A DNA stretch of 64,000 nt from Dehalobacter sp. CP (GTDB lineage: Bacteria > Bacillota_B > Desulfitobacteriia > Desulfitobacteriales > Syntrophobotulaceae), in NCBI GenBank assembly GCA_009910795.1, contig VMEE01000052.1:331156-395155 (forward strand), read 5' to 3'. The position numbers and the translations under genes were made by a program. The first letter of the stretch is position 1, and each line of letters begins with the position of its first letter. Positions 29,088-37,686 of the stretch are shown here, piece by piece. The notes beneath the pieces are model-generated. The model searched no databases and had not been told where the DNA came from. It saw only the letters and a list, made by a program, of their open reading frames with translations.

Positions 29088-30422
29088 ATGAGTATTGCTA
29101 TTACCAAAATGAATTACGGTAAACTGGTTATCGGAATTGATGCGGAGGTTGAGCTCAAAAACGGTAAAAACTGTAGGGGAATCAATTTTGACAATGCAGC
29201 AACGACGCCGCCTTTTGTTTCAGTGCTCCAGGAAATCAGCAATTTTGCGCCGTATTATTCGTCAATTCACAGGGGGTCCGGCTACAAGTCCAAATTGTCT
29301 TCGGAAAAATATGAAAATGCCAGGAAAACAGTGATGGATTTTGTGGGTGCAGACCACAAAAGAGATGTGGTGATCTTTGTTAAGAATGCCACAGAAGCTA
29401 TCAATAAAGTGGCCTTCAGACTGTCACAGGACATGGATCCATACATAAAAAGTGTTATCCTTTCCACTTCCATGGAGCATCATTCCAATGACCTTCCTTG
29501 GCGGGAAAAGTATGAGGTCGACTATATTGAGGTGGATGAATGCGGCAGGCTAATTTTTAACGATTTTATTGAAAAGCTGGAAAAATATAAAGGCCGGGTC
29601 AAGCTGGTAACTGTAGCCGGAGCTTCAAATGTAACAGGTTATGTCAATCCCGTACATCGAATTGCTGAATGGGCCCATAAATATGGCGCCAAGGTCATGG
29701 TTGACGGATCACAGCTGCTTCCTCATCAGCCGTTTGATACGAAGCCTTCCGCTTCCAGTAAGCATATCGATTTTCTTGTTTTCTCCGCACATAAGATGTA
29801 TGCGCCTTTTGGGACCGGCGTTCTGATTGGCCCCAAAGACTTTTTCCTGAAGGGAAGCCCCGATTATCAGGGCGGAGGAACAGTCAAAGCCGTAACCCGC
29901 GATTTTGTAATCTGGAATGATCCTCCTTCCAAAGATGAGGCTGGAACGCCCAACTTAATGGGCGTGCTGGCCTTGGCCGCAAGTATAAAAACCTTAAGTG
30001 CAGTCGGGATGCGAAATGTGTACAAGCATGAAAAAACCCTAACATCTCAACTGATTCAGGGACTAAAAAAAATAGACTGTATCGACATCTATTGTGCAGA
30101 AGATCAAAGTCAGGAACGAGTCGGGATTGTTCCCTTTAATATGAAGGGCGTTTATCATGAGAAACTGGCGGATATACTAGCTGGAGAAGCCGGTATTTCT
30201 GTCAGGAGTGGGTGTTTTTGCGCGCATCCTTACGTCCAAAAGCTCATGAAAGTCGAACCAGCCATCTTAAGCGCAGTTGCAGATCATCTTCCGGAAAACA
30301 GACCCGGGATGGTCAGAGTCAGTTTTGGTTTATACAATGAACCTCACGAAGTTGGCAGGCTGCTGGAAGTATTGCAGGAAATTGCCAAAGACAGAAGACG
30401 ATATTTGAAAATGTACAGCTAA
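29088..30422 (+). CDS. Class V aminotransferase, cysteine-desulfurase-like
   Basis: A 444-residue PLP enzyme. FDNAATTPPF near residue 34, the cofactor lysine in SAHK (K236) and the cysteine loop ISVRSGCFCAHPY near residue 372 match the SufS/CsdA-like group, so removal of sulfur from cysteine is plausible. It is longer than typical SufS (about 405), with about 30 extra N-terminal residues before the FDNAA motif. No sufU or iscU lies next to it; instead a DsrE-like gene follows after a 76-base gap. The ATG follows GGGGAGAGGAAA. Confidence 0.82.
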   Translation: MSIAITKMNYGKLVIGIDAEVELKNGKNCRGINFDNAATTPPFVSVLQEISNFAPYYSSIHRGSGYKSKLSSEKYENARKTVMDFVGADHKRDVVIFVKNATEAINKVAFRLSQDMDPYIKSVILSTSMEHHSNDLPWREKYEVDYIEVDECGRLIFNDFIEKLEKYKGRVKLVTVAGASNVTGYVNPVHRIAEWAHKYGAKVMVDGSQLLPHQPFDTKPSASSKHIDFLVFSAHKMYAPFGTGVLIGPKDFFLKGSPDYQGGGTVKAVTRDFVIWNDPPSKDEAGTPNLMGVLALAASIKTLSAVGMRNVYKHEKTLTSQLIQGLKKIDCIDIYCAEDQSQERVGIVPFNMKGVYHEKLADILAGEAGISVRSGCFCAHPYVQKLMKVEPAILSAVADHLPENRPGMVRVSFGLYNEPHEVGRLLEVLQEIAKDRRRYLKMYS

Positions 30423-30498
30423 GGCAGTCAAGCCTGCATAAAGATAAGAACCATTACCGAGAATAAAAGCATACATCTAAGAAATGGTGGTGCTTATC

Positions 30499-30981
30499 AT
30501 GGAAAAAGAGAAGAAACTCAGCCTGATTTTGTTCAGCGGGGATTATGACAAGGCGATGGCTGCCTTGATCCTGGCCAATTCGGCCCGCGAACTCAACATG
30601 AAAGTCAGTATCTTTTTCGCTTTTTGGGGTCTGTGCCTGATACGCGATCCGGAGAAGATGTCTTTGGAAGATAAAACGGTTTATGAAAAAATGCTGGGAA
30701 TGACGGCACCGAAAGGTCCGGAAGACCTGCCGCTTTCCCGGATGAATATGGCTGGTATTGGAAAAGCCATGCTGAAACAAATGATGGAAGACCAGGACGC
30801 ACCCGATCTTTCCGCTTTTCTGAAAGGAGCACAAAAAAAGGGGGTAAGCTTTTACATATGCAAGCTTTCCCTTGAGATCATGGGTTTTACACTTGAAGAA
30901 ATGATTCCGGATGTCAAAATTATGACAGCGAAAGATTATCTGCAGGATGCCCTGGAAGCGGACATAGAGCTTTTTATCTAA
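30499..30981 (+). CDS. DsrE/DsrF/DrsH-like family protein
   Basis: A 160-residue DsrE-fold protein: LILFSGDYDKAMAALILANSA at the start, then VSIFFAFWGLCLIRD, the usual strand-helix pattern. DrsH-like proteins are linked to persulfide handling. Cysteines are C38 in the FAFWGLC segment and one near residue 119 (YICKLS). The ATG at 30499 is chosen; ATG 30484 is possible. Next to the desulfurase-like gene it could accept or pass on sulfur, which is inference. Confidence 0.8.
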   Translation: MEKEKKLSLILFSGDYDKAMAALILANSARELNMKVSIFFAFWGLCLIRDPEKMSLEDKTVYEKMLGMTAPKGPEDLPLSRMNMAGIGKAMLKQMMEDQDAPDLSAFLKGAQKKGVSFYICKLSLEIMGFTLEEMIPDVKIMTAKDYLQDALEADIELFI

Positions 30982-31022
30982 CTGTTTATCGGCTTCTTCC
31001 TTTTACTGTCTCCTTAAAGTTG

Positions 31023-31304
31023 TTATATCTTCGGTATCCGGTATTCGTTCTCTGTATTATCCGCATCAATCACAGTCATATATTCCCGCTGACTGTCATT
31101 GGCAGTTTTATTCCACGTCCCTTGGCGAAAGGCATTTGCCCCGAGTGTGGTCTTTTTCTTCTTGCTGAAAAATTTCTGATAGATGACGCGGGTGGAAATC
31201 CCGATGCCCAGGAGAAGCAAAAAGACCCAAGAAGCTATTGCTGAAAGGAAGATTATTCCAAAAGCAAAAATAGAATATAGAAGGAATTTTAATAAATCAG
31301 GCAT
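31023..31304 (-). CDS. Small membrane protein of unknown function
   Basis: 93 residues. Two closely spaced hydrophobic segments (about 5-37) are followed by a lysine cluster FFSKKKK and a polar tail ending YRIPKI. A good site AGAGGTGA precedes the ATG at 31304 on the minus strand, which supports it as a real gene. It is convergent with the DsrE-like gene. I recognise no family. Confidence 0.6.
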   Translation of the reverse strand: MPDLLKFLLYSIFAFGIIFLSAIASWVFLLLLGIGISTRVIYQKFFSKKKKTTLGANAFRQGTWNKTANDSQREYMTVIDADNTENEYRIPKI

Positions 31305-31346
31305 TATATCACCTCTGATTATTATTATAAGCAGTAAGCTTAAGAT

Positions 31347-31388
31347 ATGATTAATGCAGACAAATGATTAATGCAGATATTTGTCTGC
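31347..31388. repeat. Direct and inverted repeats ahead of nfeD
   Basis: ATGATTAATGCAGA occurs at 31347-31360 and 31364-31377. Overlapping this, GCAGACAAAT (31356-31365) and ATTTGTCTGC (31379-31388) form a perfect 10-bp inverted repeat. It may be a binding site for a regulator of one of the two divergent genes. Confidence 0.5.
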
Positions 31389-31569
31389 AGAATGAATCAT
31401 AGATTATCGAATAAGCTCTAAGGTGAATTTAATCATTGCCGGATATTGTAAGGTTTAGGAAACGGCTGTCTTTACGAATGAATTTATGAATGAGGCGTGA
31501 CAGCACGAAGAAAGAATAGCCCTAAAAGTAAAATTATGCTAAAATAAGCGAAGAAAGGGGGATGTGAAT

Positions 31570-32064
31570 TTGGATGTTTTTGTCGGGATTTCTCTTTCCC
31601 TGATTATTGTAGGAATCATTCTGGTTATTCTGGAAATATTCATTATTCCAGGCTTTGGCGTCTCTGGAATCATCGGACTTTTGATGATGATCGGCGGAGT
31701 ATTTTTAGTGGCTGATTCGTTCGCCGAGGGTGTCGTGTATCTTCTGATCATACTTATTGTGGCAGGGCTGCTGGTCTATATTGGGTATAAAACAGGTCGG
31801 CTGAAAAAACTCTGGCGCAAGGTAGCTTTGGGGGAAAAGCAGAGAACCGAAGAAGGCTTCGTAGCACCCAAAACAGATTATATACACTATCTCGGGAAAA
31901 CCGGAAAAGCCCTGACCCTGCTCCGTCCGGCAGGCACAGCGCAGATTGAAGGGGAACGGGTCGATGTCGTCACAGATGGAAGTTTTATCCCGAAAGATTC
32001 TGCGATAAAGGTAATCGCGGTTGAGGGTACAAGAATCATTGTGAGCAGGGAAGAAAATGAATAG
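31570..32064 (+). CDS. NfeD family membrane protein
   Basis: A 164-residue short-type NfeD protein. Three to four hydrophobic segments (about 2-80), with EIFIIPGFGVSGIIG typical of the family, precede a C-terminal OB-fold domain (about 100-164; GKTGKALTLLRPAGTAQIEGERVDV). The start is unsure between GTG 31564 and TTG 31570; the latter is 8 bases after GGGGG. It is paired with floA, as in the Bacillus yqeZ-floA arrangement, and is thought to act in membrane microdomains. Confidence 0.88.
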   Translation: MDVFVGISLSLIIVGIILVILEIFIIPGFGVSGIIGLLMMIGGVFLVADSFAEGVVYLLIILIVAGLLVYIGYKTGRLKKLWRKVALGEKQRTEEGFVAPKTDYIHYLGKTGKALTLLRPAGTAQIEGERVDVVTDGSFIPKDSAIKVIAVEGTRIIVSREENE

Positions 32065-32079
32065 GAGGTCATAAAACAT

Positions 32080-33081
32080 ATGACAACAGCACTTGTTACA
32101 ACGGTGATACTGATTATGCTGGTTCTGATTATTCTAATGGTTCTCTTTACGTTTATTCCGGTCGGTCTCTGGATTTCGGCTTTGGCAGCCGGTGTTAATA
32201 TCGGCATATTCACGCTGATCGGGATGAGACTTAGGCGAGTCGCACCGATCAGGATTGTGAACCCATTGATTAAAGCACATAAAGCTGGTCTGGGACTTAC
32301 CCCGGCACAGCTTGAGGCCCATTACCTTGCCGGAGGAAATGTCGACAAGGTCGTTAACGCATTAATTGCTGCGGAAAGAGCAGCTATACCGCTTAAATTT
32401 GAAAGAGCCGCAGCCATTGATTTGGCAGGACGTGATATTATGCAAGCGGTGCAAATGTCCGTTAATCCGAAAGTTATCCAAACACCCACTGTCTCTGCTG
32501 TTGCACAAAATGGGATTGAATTAAGAGTCATAGCAAGAGTCACAGTTCGGGCAAACATTGACCGTCTGGTTGGCGGAGCTGGTGAAGAAACGATTATTGC
32601 ACGCGTCGGAGAGGGCATAGTAACAAGTATCGGCAGTTCCTCTTCCCATGCCAATGTCCTCGAAAATCCGGACATGATATCCCAGGCCGTTTTGAATAAA
32701 GGGTTGGATTCCGGAACAGCTTTTGAAATCCTCTCAATTGATATTGCCGATGTCGATGTCGGCAAAAACATCGGAGCGCAGCTGCAAACAGATCAGGCTG
32801 AGGCGGACAAGAGGATTGCCCAGGCCAAAGCGGAGGAACGCAGAGCGATGGCGGTGGCCAGGGAACAGGAAATGAAAGCGTCCGTTCAGGAAATGAGAGC
32901 AAAAGTTGTGGATGCGGAAGCCGAGGTGCCGCTGGCACTGGCGTCAGCTTTAAAAGAAGGACGCCTTGGCGTTATGGATTATTACAATCTGCAAAACGTG
33001 ATTGCAGATACCCGCATGCGGGATAATATCGCTGTCACAGCCAAAGGAGATGAACCGGAAACGACGATACCCAAGAAGTAG
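32080..33081 (+). CDS. floA: Flotillin-like protein FloA
   Basis: A scaffold of functional membrane microdomains. The 333-residue protein has two N-terminal hydrophobic stretches (about 5-27 and 30-48), an SPFH-like domain with [17 protein letters not shown] near residue 86 and [15 protein letters not shown] near 106, and a C-terminal coiled region rich in [25 protein letters not shown] precedes the ATG. It is 15 bases after nfeD. Confidence 0.94.
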   Translation: MTTALVTTVILIMLVLIILMVLFTFIPVGLWISALAAGVNIGIFTLIGMRLRRVAPIRIVNPLIKAHKAGLGLTPAQLEAHYLAGGNVDKVVNALIAAERAAIPLKFERAAAIDLAGRDIMQAVQMSVNPKVIQTPTVSAVAQNGIELRVIARVTVRANIDRLVGGAGEETIIARVGEGIVTSIGSSSSHANVLENPDMISQAVLNKGLDSGTAFEILSIDIADVDVGKNIGAQLQTDQAEADKRIAQAKAEERRAMAVAREQEMKASVQEMRAKVVDAEAEVPLALASALKEGRLGVMDYYNLQNVIADTRMRDNIAVTAKGDEPETTIPKK

Positions 33082-33091
33082 GTGATGTTCA

Positions 33092-33718
33092 GTGGATATC
33101 ATAACATTTATCATTATTGCGGTTGTAATTTACAGCTTCTTTGCCAATAAAGACAAGCCTCCGCAGCGCAGGCCTGTTAGGCCGGAGGACAATATGCCGC
33201 CGTCCGAACCTCTGATAGCCGAGATGGACAGGGACATTTCCCGGATGGAAAGAAAGAGAAAAGGAAATTTCTTCGAAGATCTGGAAAGACAGCTCAGGGA
33301 ATCTGTGGAAAAGGCTGAGAGAGAGCTGCAGGTTGGACCGTACGGATCAACCGTCAAGAAAAAGGCTGCTGCCCCTCCAACTTCTGCTTCTTCAGTTCCG
33401 CGGAAAGCTGAAACCGTCCAAAAAACAGAAAACAAATGGAGAGAAGAAGGACGATCGGACTATGATCGGTATATTTCGAACGAGGGCACCCAGGGCACTG
33501 AAGGCCTTGGCGGTGATGAAGGAGCCGCAGACCAGGAAGGAACATGGGGAGCCGAAGGCAGTGATTATGCCAACAGGCAGATCACACCGAGAGATCAAAT
33601 TTCCCAAAAAAGAGCGGCTTTCAGTCTGGGTTTGTCATCTTCGGAAGTGATGCGTGGCGTGGTCTGGGCTGAGGTTCTAAAGGAACCAAGGGCCAGGAGA
33701 GCATTCCCGCGAAGATAA
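33092..33718 (+). CDS. Membrane-anchored hypothetical protein downstream of floA
   Basis: 208 residues: one N-terminal hydrophobic segment (about 2-19), a basic proline stretch, an acidic/basic helical part (about 40-80) and a low-complexity glycine/glutamate region (about 130-155). The GTG at 33092 has AGGTGA (33080-33085) overlapping the floA stop. The position suggests a partner of NfeD and FloA, like Bacillus YqfB in location, but no homology is evident to me. A terminator follows. Confidence 0.7.
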   Translation: MDIITFIIIAVVIYSFFANKDKPPQRRPVRPEDNMPPSEPLIAEMDRDISRMERKRKGNFFEDLERQLRESVEKAERELQVGPYGSTVKKKAAAPPTSASSVPRKAETVQKTENKWREEGRSDYDRYISNEGTQGTEGLGGDEGAADQEGTWGAEGSDYANRQITPRDQISQKRAAFSLGLSSSEVMRGVVWAEVLKEPRARRAFPRR

Positions 33719-33765
33719 ACAAGATAAAAGTTTCAATATATTACAAATGAGATGAAGAAACTCAA

Positions 33766-33812
33766 AATATACTCTCCCATTGGCAGTGAACTGCTCGGGA
33801 GGGTATATTTTT
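33766..33812 (+). terminator. Terminator after the nfeD-floA group
   Basis: AATATACTCTCCC (33766-33778) pairs with GGGAGGGTATATT (33797-33809), one G-U, and is followed by TTT. Confidence 0.8.
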
Positions 33813-33894
33813 GCCCCTTGAACAAAAATAAAGTACCATATTATGGAAATATGAATAGAATAAAGCGAATACAGAATAGCAGGAGGTGCAAAAA

Positions 33895-34014
33895 ATGGCT
33901 GTTGACGGTGCTGTAGGCGCTTATGGCGGAGGCTTAGGCGGCGGATGTCTTTGTGGGATCGCTATTGTCGTTGTAATCATATTATTGTTGATTGCAATGG
34001 GAATCGTATTCTAG
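33895..34014 (+). CDS. YjcZ-like tiny membrane protein 1
   Basis: A 39-residue peptide with a glycine-rich N-terminal half (GAYGGGLGGGC, including a CLC pair) and a C-terminal hydrophobic helix ending AMGIVF. A perfect AGGAGGTG (33881-33888) precedes the ATG. The layout matches the YjcZ / sporulation-associated tiny membrane proteins of Firmicutes. It is too short for standard gene finding but is well supported by its ribosome site and its neighbour of the same design. Confidence 0.75.
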   Translation: MAVDGAVGAYGGGLGGGCLCGIAIVVVIILLLIAMGIVF

Positions 34015-34057
34015 GATAACGAAATAATACAAGTGTCCCGGAAAGGAGGCCCAAAGG

Positions 34058-34180
34058 ATGTATAGAGGTGGTTGTTGCTGCAGTATGCCGGTTGCCAGAC
34101 CAGTGGCTGTACCCAATTATGGGGTAGCAATTATTGCGATTGCAATTTTGATTCTAATTGCCCTTGGCGTAATATTCTAA
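34058..34180 (+). CDS. YjcZ-like tiny membrane protein 2
   Basis: A 40-residue peptide with a start YRGGCCCSMP (three adjacent cysteines), a short proline/valine stretch and a hydrophobic C-terminal helix ending ALGVIF, parallel to the preceding peptide's end. GAAAGGAGG lies 9-15 bases before the ATG. Together the two look like a tandem duplication that diverged at the N-terminus. Confidence 0.75.
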   Translation: MYRGGCCCSMPVARPVAVPNYGVAIIAIAILILIALGVIF

Positions 34181-34386
34181 TTCTTACGGCTGAATCTGCT
34201 GGATGGTAAGACCAAAAATAAATGAAAATTGCTTGCGTAGTCGGGGATGTCCAAGAAATTTGGACATCTTCGTTTTTACGTGTTATTCTTTATTTTTGAT
34301 ACAAAAAAATGGACAACAAGCTTTATTTAACCAAAAAGAACAGAAGATACCGGGTCGAAGCCTGATCCGGAGGTTAAGGAGAGTTC

Positions 34387-34725
34387 ATGAACATACAGAT
34401 ATTTGGGATCAAAAAGTGTTTTGATACAAAAAAAGCGGAACGCTGGTTTAAAGAACGCCGCATTCAATATCAGCTGATTGATCTGGACCAAAAGGGATTA
34501 AGTAAAGGGGAACTGCAGAGCATCAAAGCAGCGGTTGGCCTGAACAACCTGTTTAATACCGGAAGCAAGGACTATTTCCGATTAAACCTGGACAAAATCA
34601 GCAGTTCCAATGTCAGGGAAGAATTGCTGCTGAACAATCCAAGTCTCTACCGGACACCGATCGTCCGCAACGGCAAACAAGCCACGGTAGGGTATGTGTC
34701 TGAAGTTTGGGAATCATGGGATTAG
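34387..34725 (+). CDS. ArsC/Spx family thioredoxin-fold protein
   Basis: 112 residues. IFGIKKCFDTKKAERWF places a single N-terminal cysteine (C11) where ArsC and Spx-like proteins have theirs; a second CXXC cysteine is absent. The C-terminal LLLNNPSLYRTPIVRNGKQ segment with the conserved arginine and cis-proline is typical. It may be an arsenate reductase-like or a YusI-type protein; no ars genes are nearby. The ATG at 34387 follows GGTTAAGGAGAGTTC. Confidence 0.82.
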   Translation: MNIQIFGIKKCFDTKKAERWFKERRIQYQLIDLDQKGLSKGELQSIKAAVGLNNLFNTGSKDYFRLNLDKISSSNVREELLLNNPSLYRTPIVRNGKQATVGYVSEVWESWD

Positions 34726-34767
34726 TCCTTGTCTTATAAAAAATCTGCTCGCCATTATATTACAATT

Positions 34768-35847
34768 TTAGAGTTGACAAGGTACTAGTTTACTAAGTGC
34801 TTGGAGCAAGCTGTCCATCTCCTCGTCACTGCCGATACTGATACGCAGGTAATTGTCAATCTTGGGTTGGCGGAAGTACCTAACCAGAATGCCCTGCTGT
34901 CGGAGTGCGGTAAAGGTCCCTTCGGCTTGGAGCATGGGATGGGATATGAAAATAAAATTCGCCTGTGAAGGAATCACTTGCCAGCCCATTTGCCTGAGTA
35001 TCGGAACAATTCTTTCCCTGGTTTGCATCACTTTCTGTCTTGTGGCTTGAAAGTAAGCTTCATCCTTCATGGCTGCGATTGCTCCGGCCATTGACAGGCG
35101 GTCTAACGTATAGGAATTAAAGGAGTTTTTGATCCGGTCCAAGCCTTCCATCAGCTCATCCTGACCTAAAGCAAAGCCTACCCTTAAGCCTGCCAGAGAC
35201 CGGGACTTGGACAGAGTCTGAATCACCAGCAGATTCGGATACTTCGTAATAAGCGGAATGGCAGTTTCACCGCCAAAATCGATATAAGCTTCATCAACGA
35301 TGATCACCTTATCTGGATTGCGGATAAGGATTTTTTCTATCATTTCCATCGTTACATAGTTGCCGGTAGGGGCATTGGGGTTTGGGAAAATGACGCCGCC
35401 TTCGGAATCGTAGAAATCAGGCGGGTATAAAGAAAATTCTTCCCGCAGCGGAACTAGCCGGTAGTTCAGCTGAAACAGATTGGTATAGACCGGGTAGAAA
35501 CTATAGGTAACATCCGGAAACAAGATCGTGCTGCCCGGATCAAAAAAAGCCATAAACGCAAAAGCCAGGATTTCATCGGAGCCGTTTCCAACAAATACCC
35601 ACTCCTTCTTCAGGCCGTAATATTCGGCTACGGTCTGGCGCAAGTCCTCTCCGTTCGGATCGGGGTATAACTTCAGTTTTTCATTCGCAGCTTCTTTGAT
35701 CGCTTCGAGAACTAAGGGCGAAGGCGGATAGGGACATTCGTTCGTATTCAGCTTAATATATTTTTTGTCTTTCGGCTGTTCTCCCGGTACGTACGGTCTC
35801 TGACCAGCCGCAATTTTGCTCCAGTATTTGCTCATTTGCTCACTCAC
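34768..35847 (-). CDS. hisC: Histidinol-phosphate aminotransferase
   Basis: It transaminates imidazole acetol phosphate. The 359-residue PLP enzyme has KLNTNECPYPPSP near residue 30, VDEAYIDF near 178 and the cofactor lysine in LSKSRSLAGLRVG near 217. It is divergent from the main his operon, with a 220-base shared upstream region. The ATG at 35847 is preceded on the minus strand by AAGAGTGAGTGAGCAA. Its 3' end shares 22 of 25 bases with the hisB-hisH spacer. Confidence 0.94.
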   Translation of the reverse strand: MSEQMSKYWSKIAAGQRPYVPGEQPKDKKYIKLNTNECPYPPSPLVLEAIKEAANEKLKLYPDPNGEDLRQTVAEYYGLKKEWVFVGNGSDEILAFAFMAFFDPGSTILFPDVTYSFYPVYTNLFQLNYRLVPLREEFSLYPPDFYDSEGGVIFPNPNAPTGNYVTMEMIEKILIRNPDKVIIVDEAYIDFGGETAIPLITKYPNLLVIQTLSKSRSLAGLRVGFALGQDELMEGLDRIKNSFNSYTLDRLSMAGAIAAMKDEAYFQATRQKVMQTRERIVPILRQMGWQVIPSQANFIFISHPMLQAEGTFTALRQQGILVRYFRQPKIDNYLRISIGSDEEMDSLLQALSKLVPCQL

Positions 35848-36002
35848 TCTTTTCAGTAAAATAAACCACCGATTTCCTTCATTTCTGGGTAAAAAAATAA
35901 GACGTTGAGTAGATTATATCCTGAGTATATCGGGCCTGCAAGCCAATTCTGATTAATCTTTTTAAACGGAATCACGATTAAAGATTTTTATTCATATTGT
36001 AC

Positions 36003-36031
36003 TTGACACCGGGCGAATACTTTAATAAACT
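36003..36031 (+). promoter_or_regulatory. Promoter of the his operon
   Basis: TTGACA (36003-36008), a 17-base spacer and TAAACT (36026-36031), 37 bases before the hisR start codon. Confidence 0.7.
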
Positions 36032-36036
36032 AAAGT
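36019..36036 (+). promoter_or_regulatory. Candidate HisR operator overlapping the -10 box
   Basis: ACTTTA and TAAAGT are perfect inverted repeats separated by six bases (ATAAAC), and the palindrome spans the -10 box. A repressor bound here would block the promoter. The adjacent gene encodes a TrpR-type regulator of the group proposed to control histidine genes in Firmicutes. Assigning this site to it is inference from position. Confidence 0.55.
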
Positions 36037-36067
36037 GTAAAAGAGATAACCCCGGAGGTAAGTAATC

Positions 36068-36373
36068 ATGTTGAGTGACGAAAGGATCAGGGACACCCTG
36101 ACCGATTCTCTTTTTGAAGCGATCCTTCTGCTCAAGACGAAAGAAGAATGTTACAGCTTCTTTGAGGATCTGGCTACGGTAGCGGAGATCAAGGCCCTAG
36201 CGCAGCGGCTGGAAGTTGCCCGCATGCTGGAGGAAGATGTGACCTATTCCAGGATTGCTGAAATTACCGGAGCAAGCTCTGCCACCATCAGTAGGGTCAA
36301 ACGCTGTTTAAACTATGGCGCCGACGGTTACAAGATGGTTCTCGAGCGGATGGAGAAAAAACACAAAGAATAA
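36068..36373 (+). CDS. hisR: TrpR/YerC-type regulator (HisR)
   Basis: A 101-residue protein of the TrpR-like YerC/YecD family: a helical N-terminus, then LEVARMLEEDVTYSRIAEITGASSATISRVKRCL, shown here only as the span of about residues 55-88, which forms the helix-turn-helix. Members next to his genes have been proposed as histidine-responsive repressors. It is the first gene after the his promoter and 30 bases before hisZ. GGAGGTAAGTAATC precedes the ATG. Confidence 0.82.
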   Translation: MLSDERIRDTLTDSLFEAILLLKTKEECYSFFEDLATVAEIKALAQRLEVARMLEEDVTYSRIAEITGASSATISRVKRCLNYGADGYKMVLERMEKKHKE

Positions 36374-36403
36374 GAACTTTCAGAAAAAAGAGGTGCAATA
36401 ATT

Positions 36404-37564
36404 ATGGAACGTTCATCATTGGGGCTTAAAATTCCGGAGGGGATGATCGATCTTCTGCCGGCTGAATTAGCACAGCTGGAGGAACTGGAAGGAAAAGCAA
36501 TCAGTGTGTGTAAAAATTGGTCCTATCAGAAAGTTGCGACTCCCGGGCTCGAATACCGAGCCTGTGTGGAGCCTGACGCAGACAAGGATGACCATCTATA
36601 TAAATTCTTTGACAAAAATGGTCATATTCTCGCGTTAAGACCGGAATTTACGACCCCGATTGCCAGGATGGTTGCCACAAGACAGAAAGGCGGACAATTT
36701 CCTCTGCGGTTCTGTTATAGCGGTGATGTTTACAGGAATGATTCTGCCCGTTACCGGGAGTTCAGGCAGGTGGGTGTTGAACTAATCGGCTCGGACAATG
36801 ACATTGCAGACGCTGAAGTCATTGCGCTGGCCATAGAAATCATGAAGATGCTTGCAATCAAAAATTTTCAGCTGAACCTCGGGCATAACGGGATTTTCTC
36901 GGGGCTTGCCGAAGAAATGAAGTTTGAAACCAAAGTCAGGGAGGAGCTGGAAGACGGTATAGCCCGCAAGGACATGGTCAAACTTGAAAAAATCATTTCT
37001 TCCAACGATTTGCCTGAGTCGGCAAAGGAACTTCTTCTTTCCCTGCCTTATCTGACCGGCAAAGAAGAAGTCCTTGATAAGCTCCAGAGCTGGACGCATA
37101 TCAAACCGATAAGAAAAGCTGTTGAATCTTTACGGACCATCTATTTGTATTTAAAGGAATTCGGAGTTCAGGACTACGTATCCCTGGACCTTGGGATTTT
37201 AAGAGGGTTCTCGTATTACACCGGCGCAATCTTTGAAGGCTATCTTCCGGGGATCGGCGTTCCGCTGATTGAAGGAGGACGTTACGACGGTCTCTATGCA
37301 GATTTCGGAATGAACCACGGCGCAACAGGCTTTGCAATTAATCTTGGCTTTATGCTCGAGAAGGCTGCAGATTTTGAATTGGATATGGCCGATGTTCTGG
37401 TTTACGGGCAATCTCCGGGAGCTGTGATCAAGCGCTGTCGGGAACTCAGAAAGAGCGGCAAAAAAGTGGAGATGGCCCTCGGGTTCCTGGCGGAAACCGA
37501 TGCCAGGAACCTGGCTTCCAGCCGCGGAATTGCACTGCTGGAGAAGATTGAAAGCAATAAATAA
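36404..37564 (+). CDS. hisZ: ATP phosphoribosyltransferase regulatory subunit
   Basis: A catalytically inactive class II HisRS paralog needed by the short form of HisG. The 386-residue protein keeps motif 1-like (GMIDLLPAELAQ), motif 2 (FCYSGDVYRNDSARYREFRQVGVE near residue 105, given as a span) and motif 3-like (IEGGRYDGL near 290) but lacks a tRNA anticodon domain. AAAAGAGGTGC precedes the ATG. Its presence predicts and matches the short hisG that follows. Confidence 0.93.
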   Translation: MERSSLGLKIPEGMIDLLPAELAQLEELEGKAISVCKNWSYQKVATPGLEYRACVEPDADKDDHLYKFFDKNGHILALRPEFTTPIARMVATRQKGGQFPLRFCYSGDVYRNDSARYREFRQVGVELIGSDNDIADAEVIALAIEIMKMLAIKNFQLNLGHNGIFSGLAEEMKFETKVREELEDGIARKDMVKLEKIISSNDLPESAKELLLSLPYLTGKEEVLDKLQSWTHIKPIRKAVESLRTIYLYLKEFGVQDYVSLDLGILRGFSYYTGAIFEGYLPGIGVPLIEGGRYDGLYADFGMNHGATGFAINLGFMLEKAADFELDMADVLVYGQSPGAVIKRCRELRKSGKKVEMALGFLAETDARNLASSRGIALLEKIESNK

Positions 37565-37686
37565 ATGTCCTGCCTAATGGGGCAGGCTGAATAGTTTCGA
37601 ACTTACATGATTTATATTTAACATTGTTAACAATTAATTTAAAGGCCATTGGTCTAATCATGAATCTTTGGAAGGGGCTTTGCATT

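Noticed and set aside
37565..37600. Terminator between hisZ and hisG
   Set aside because: CCTGCC/GGCAGG can form a stem, but no T run follows and the genes belong to one pathway.
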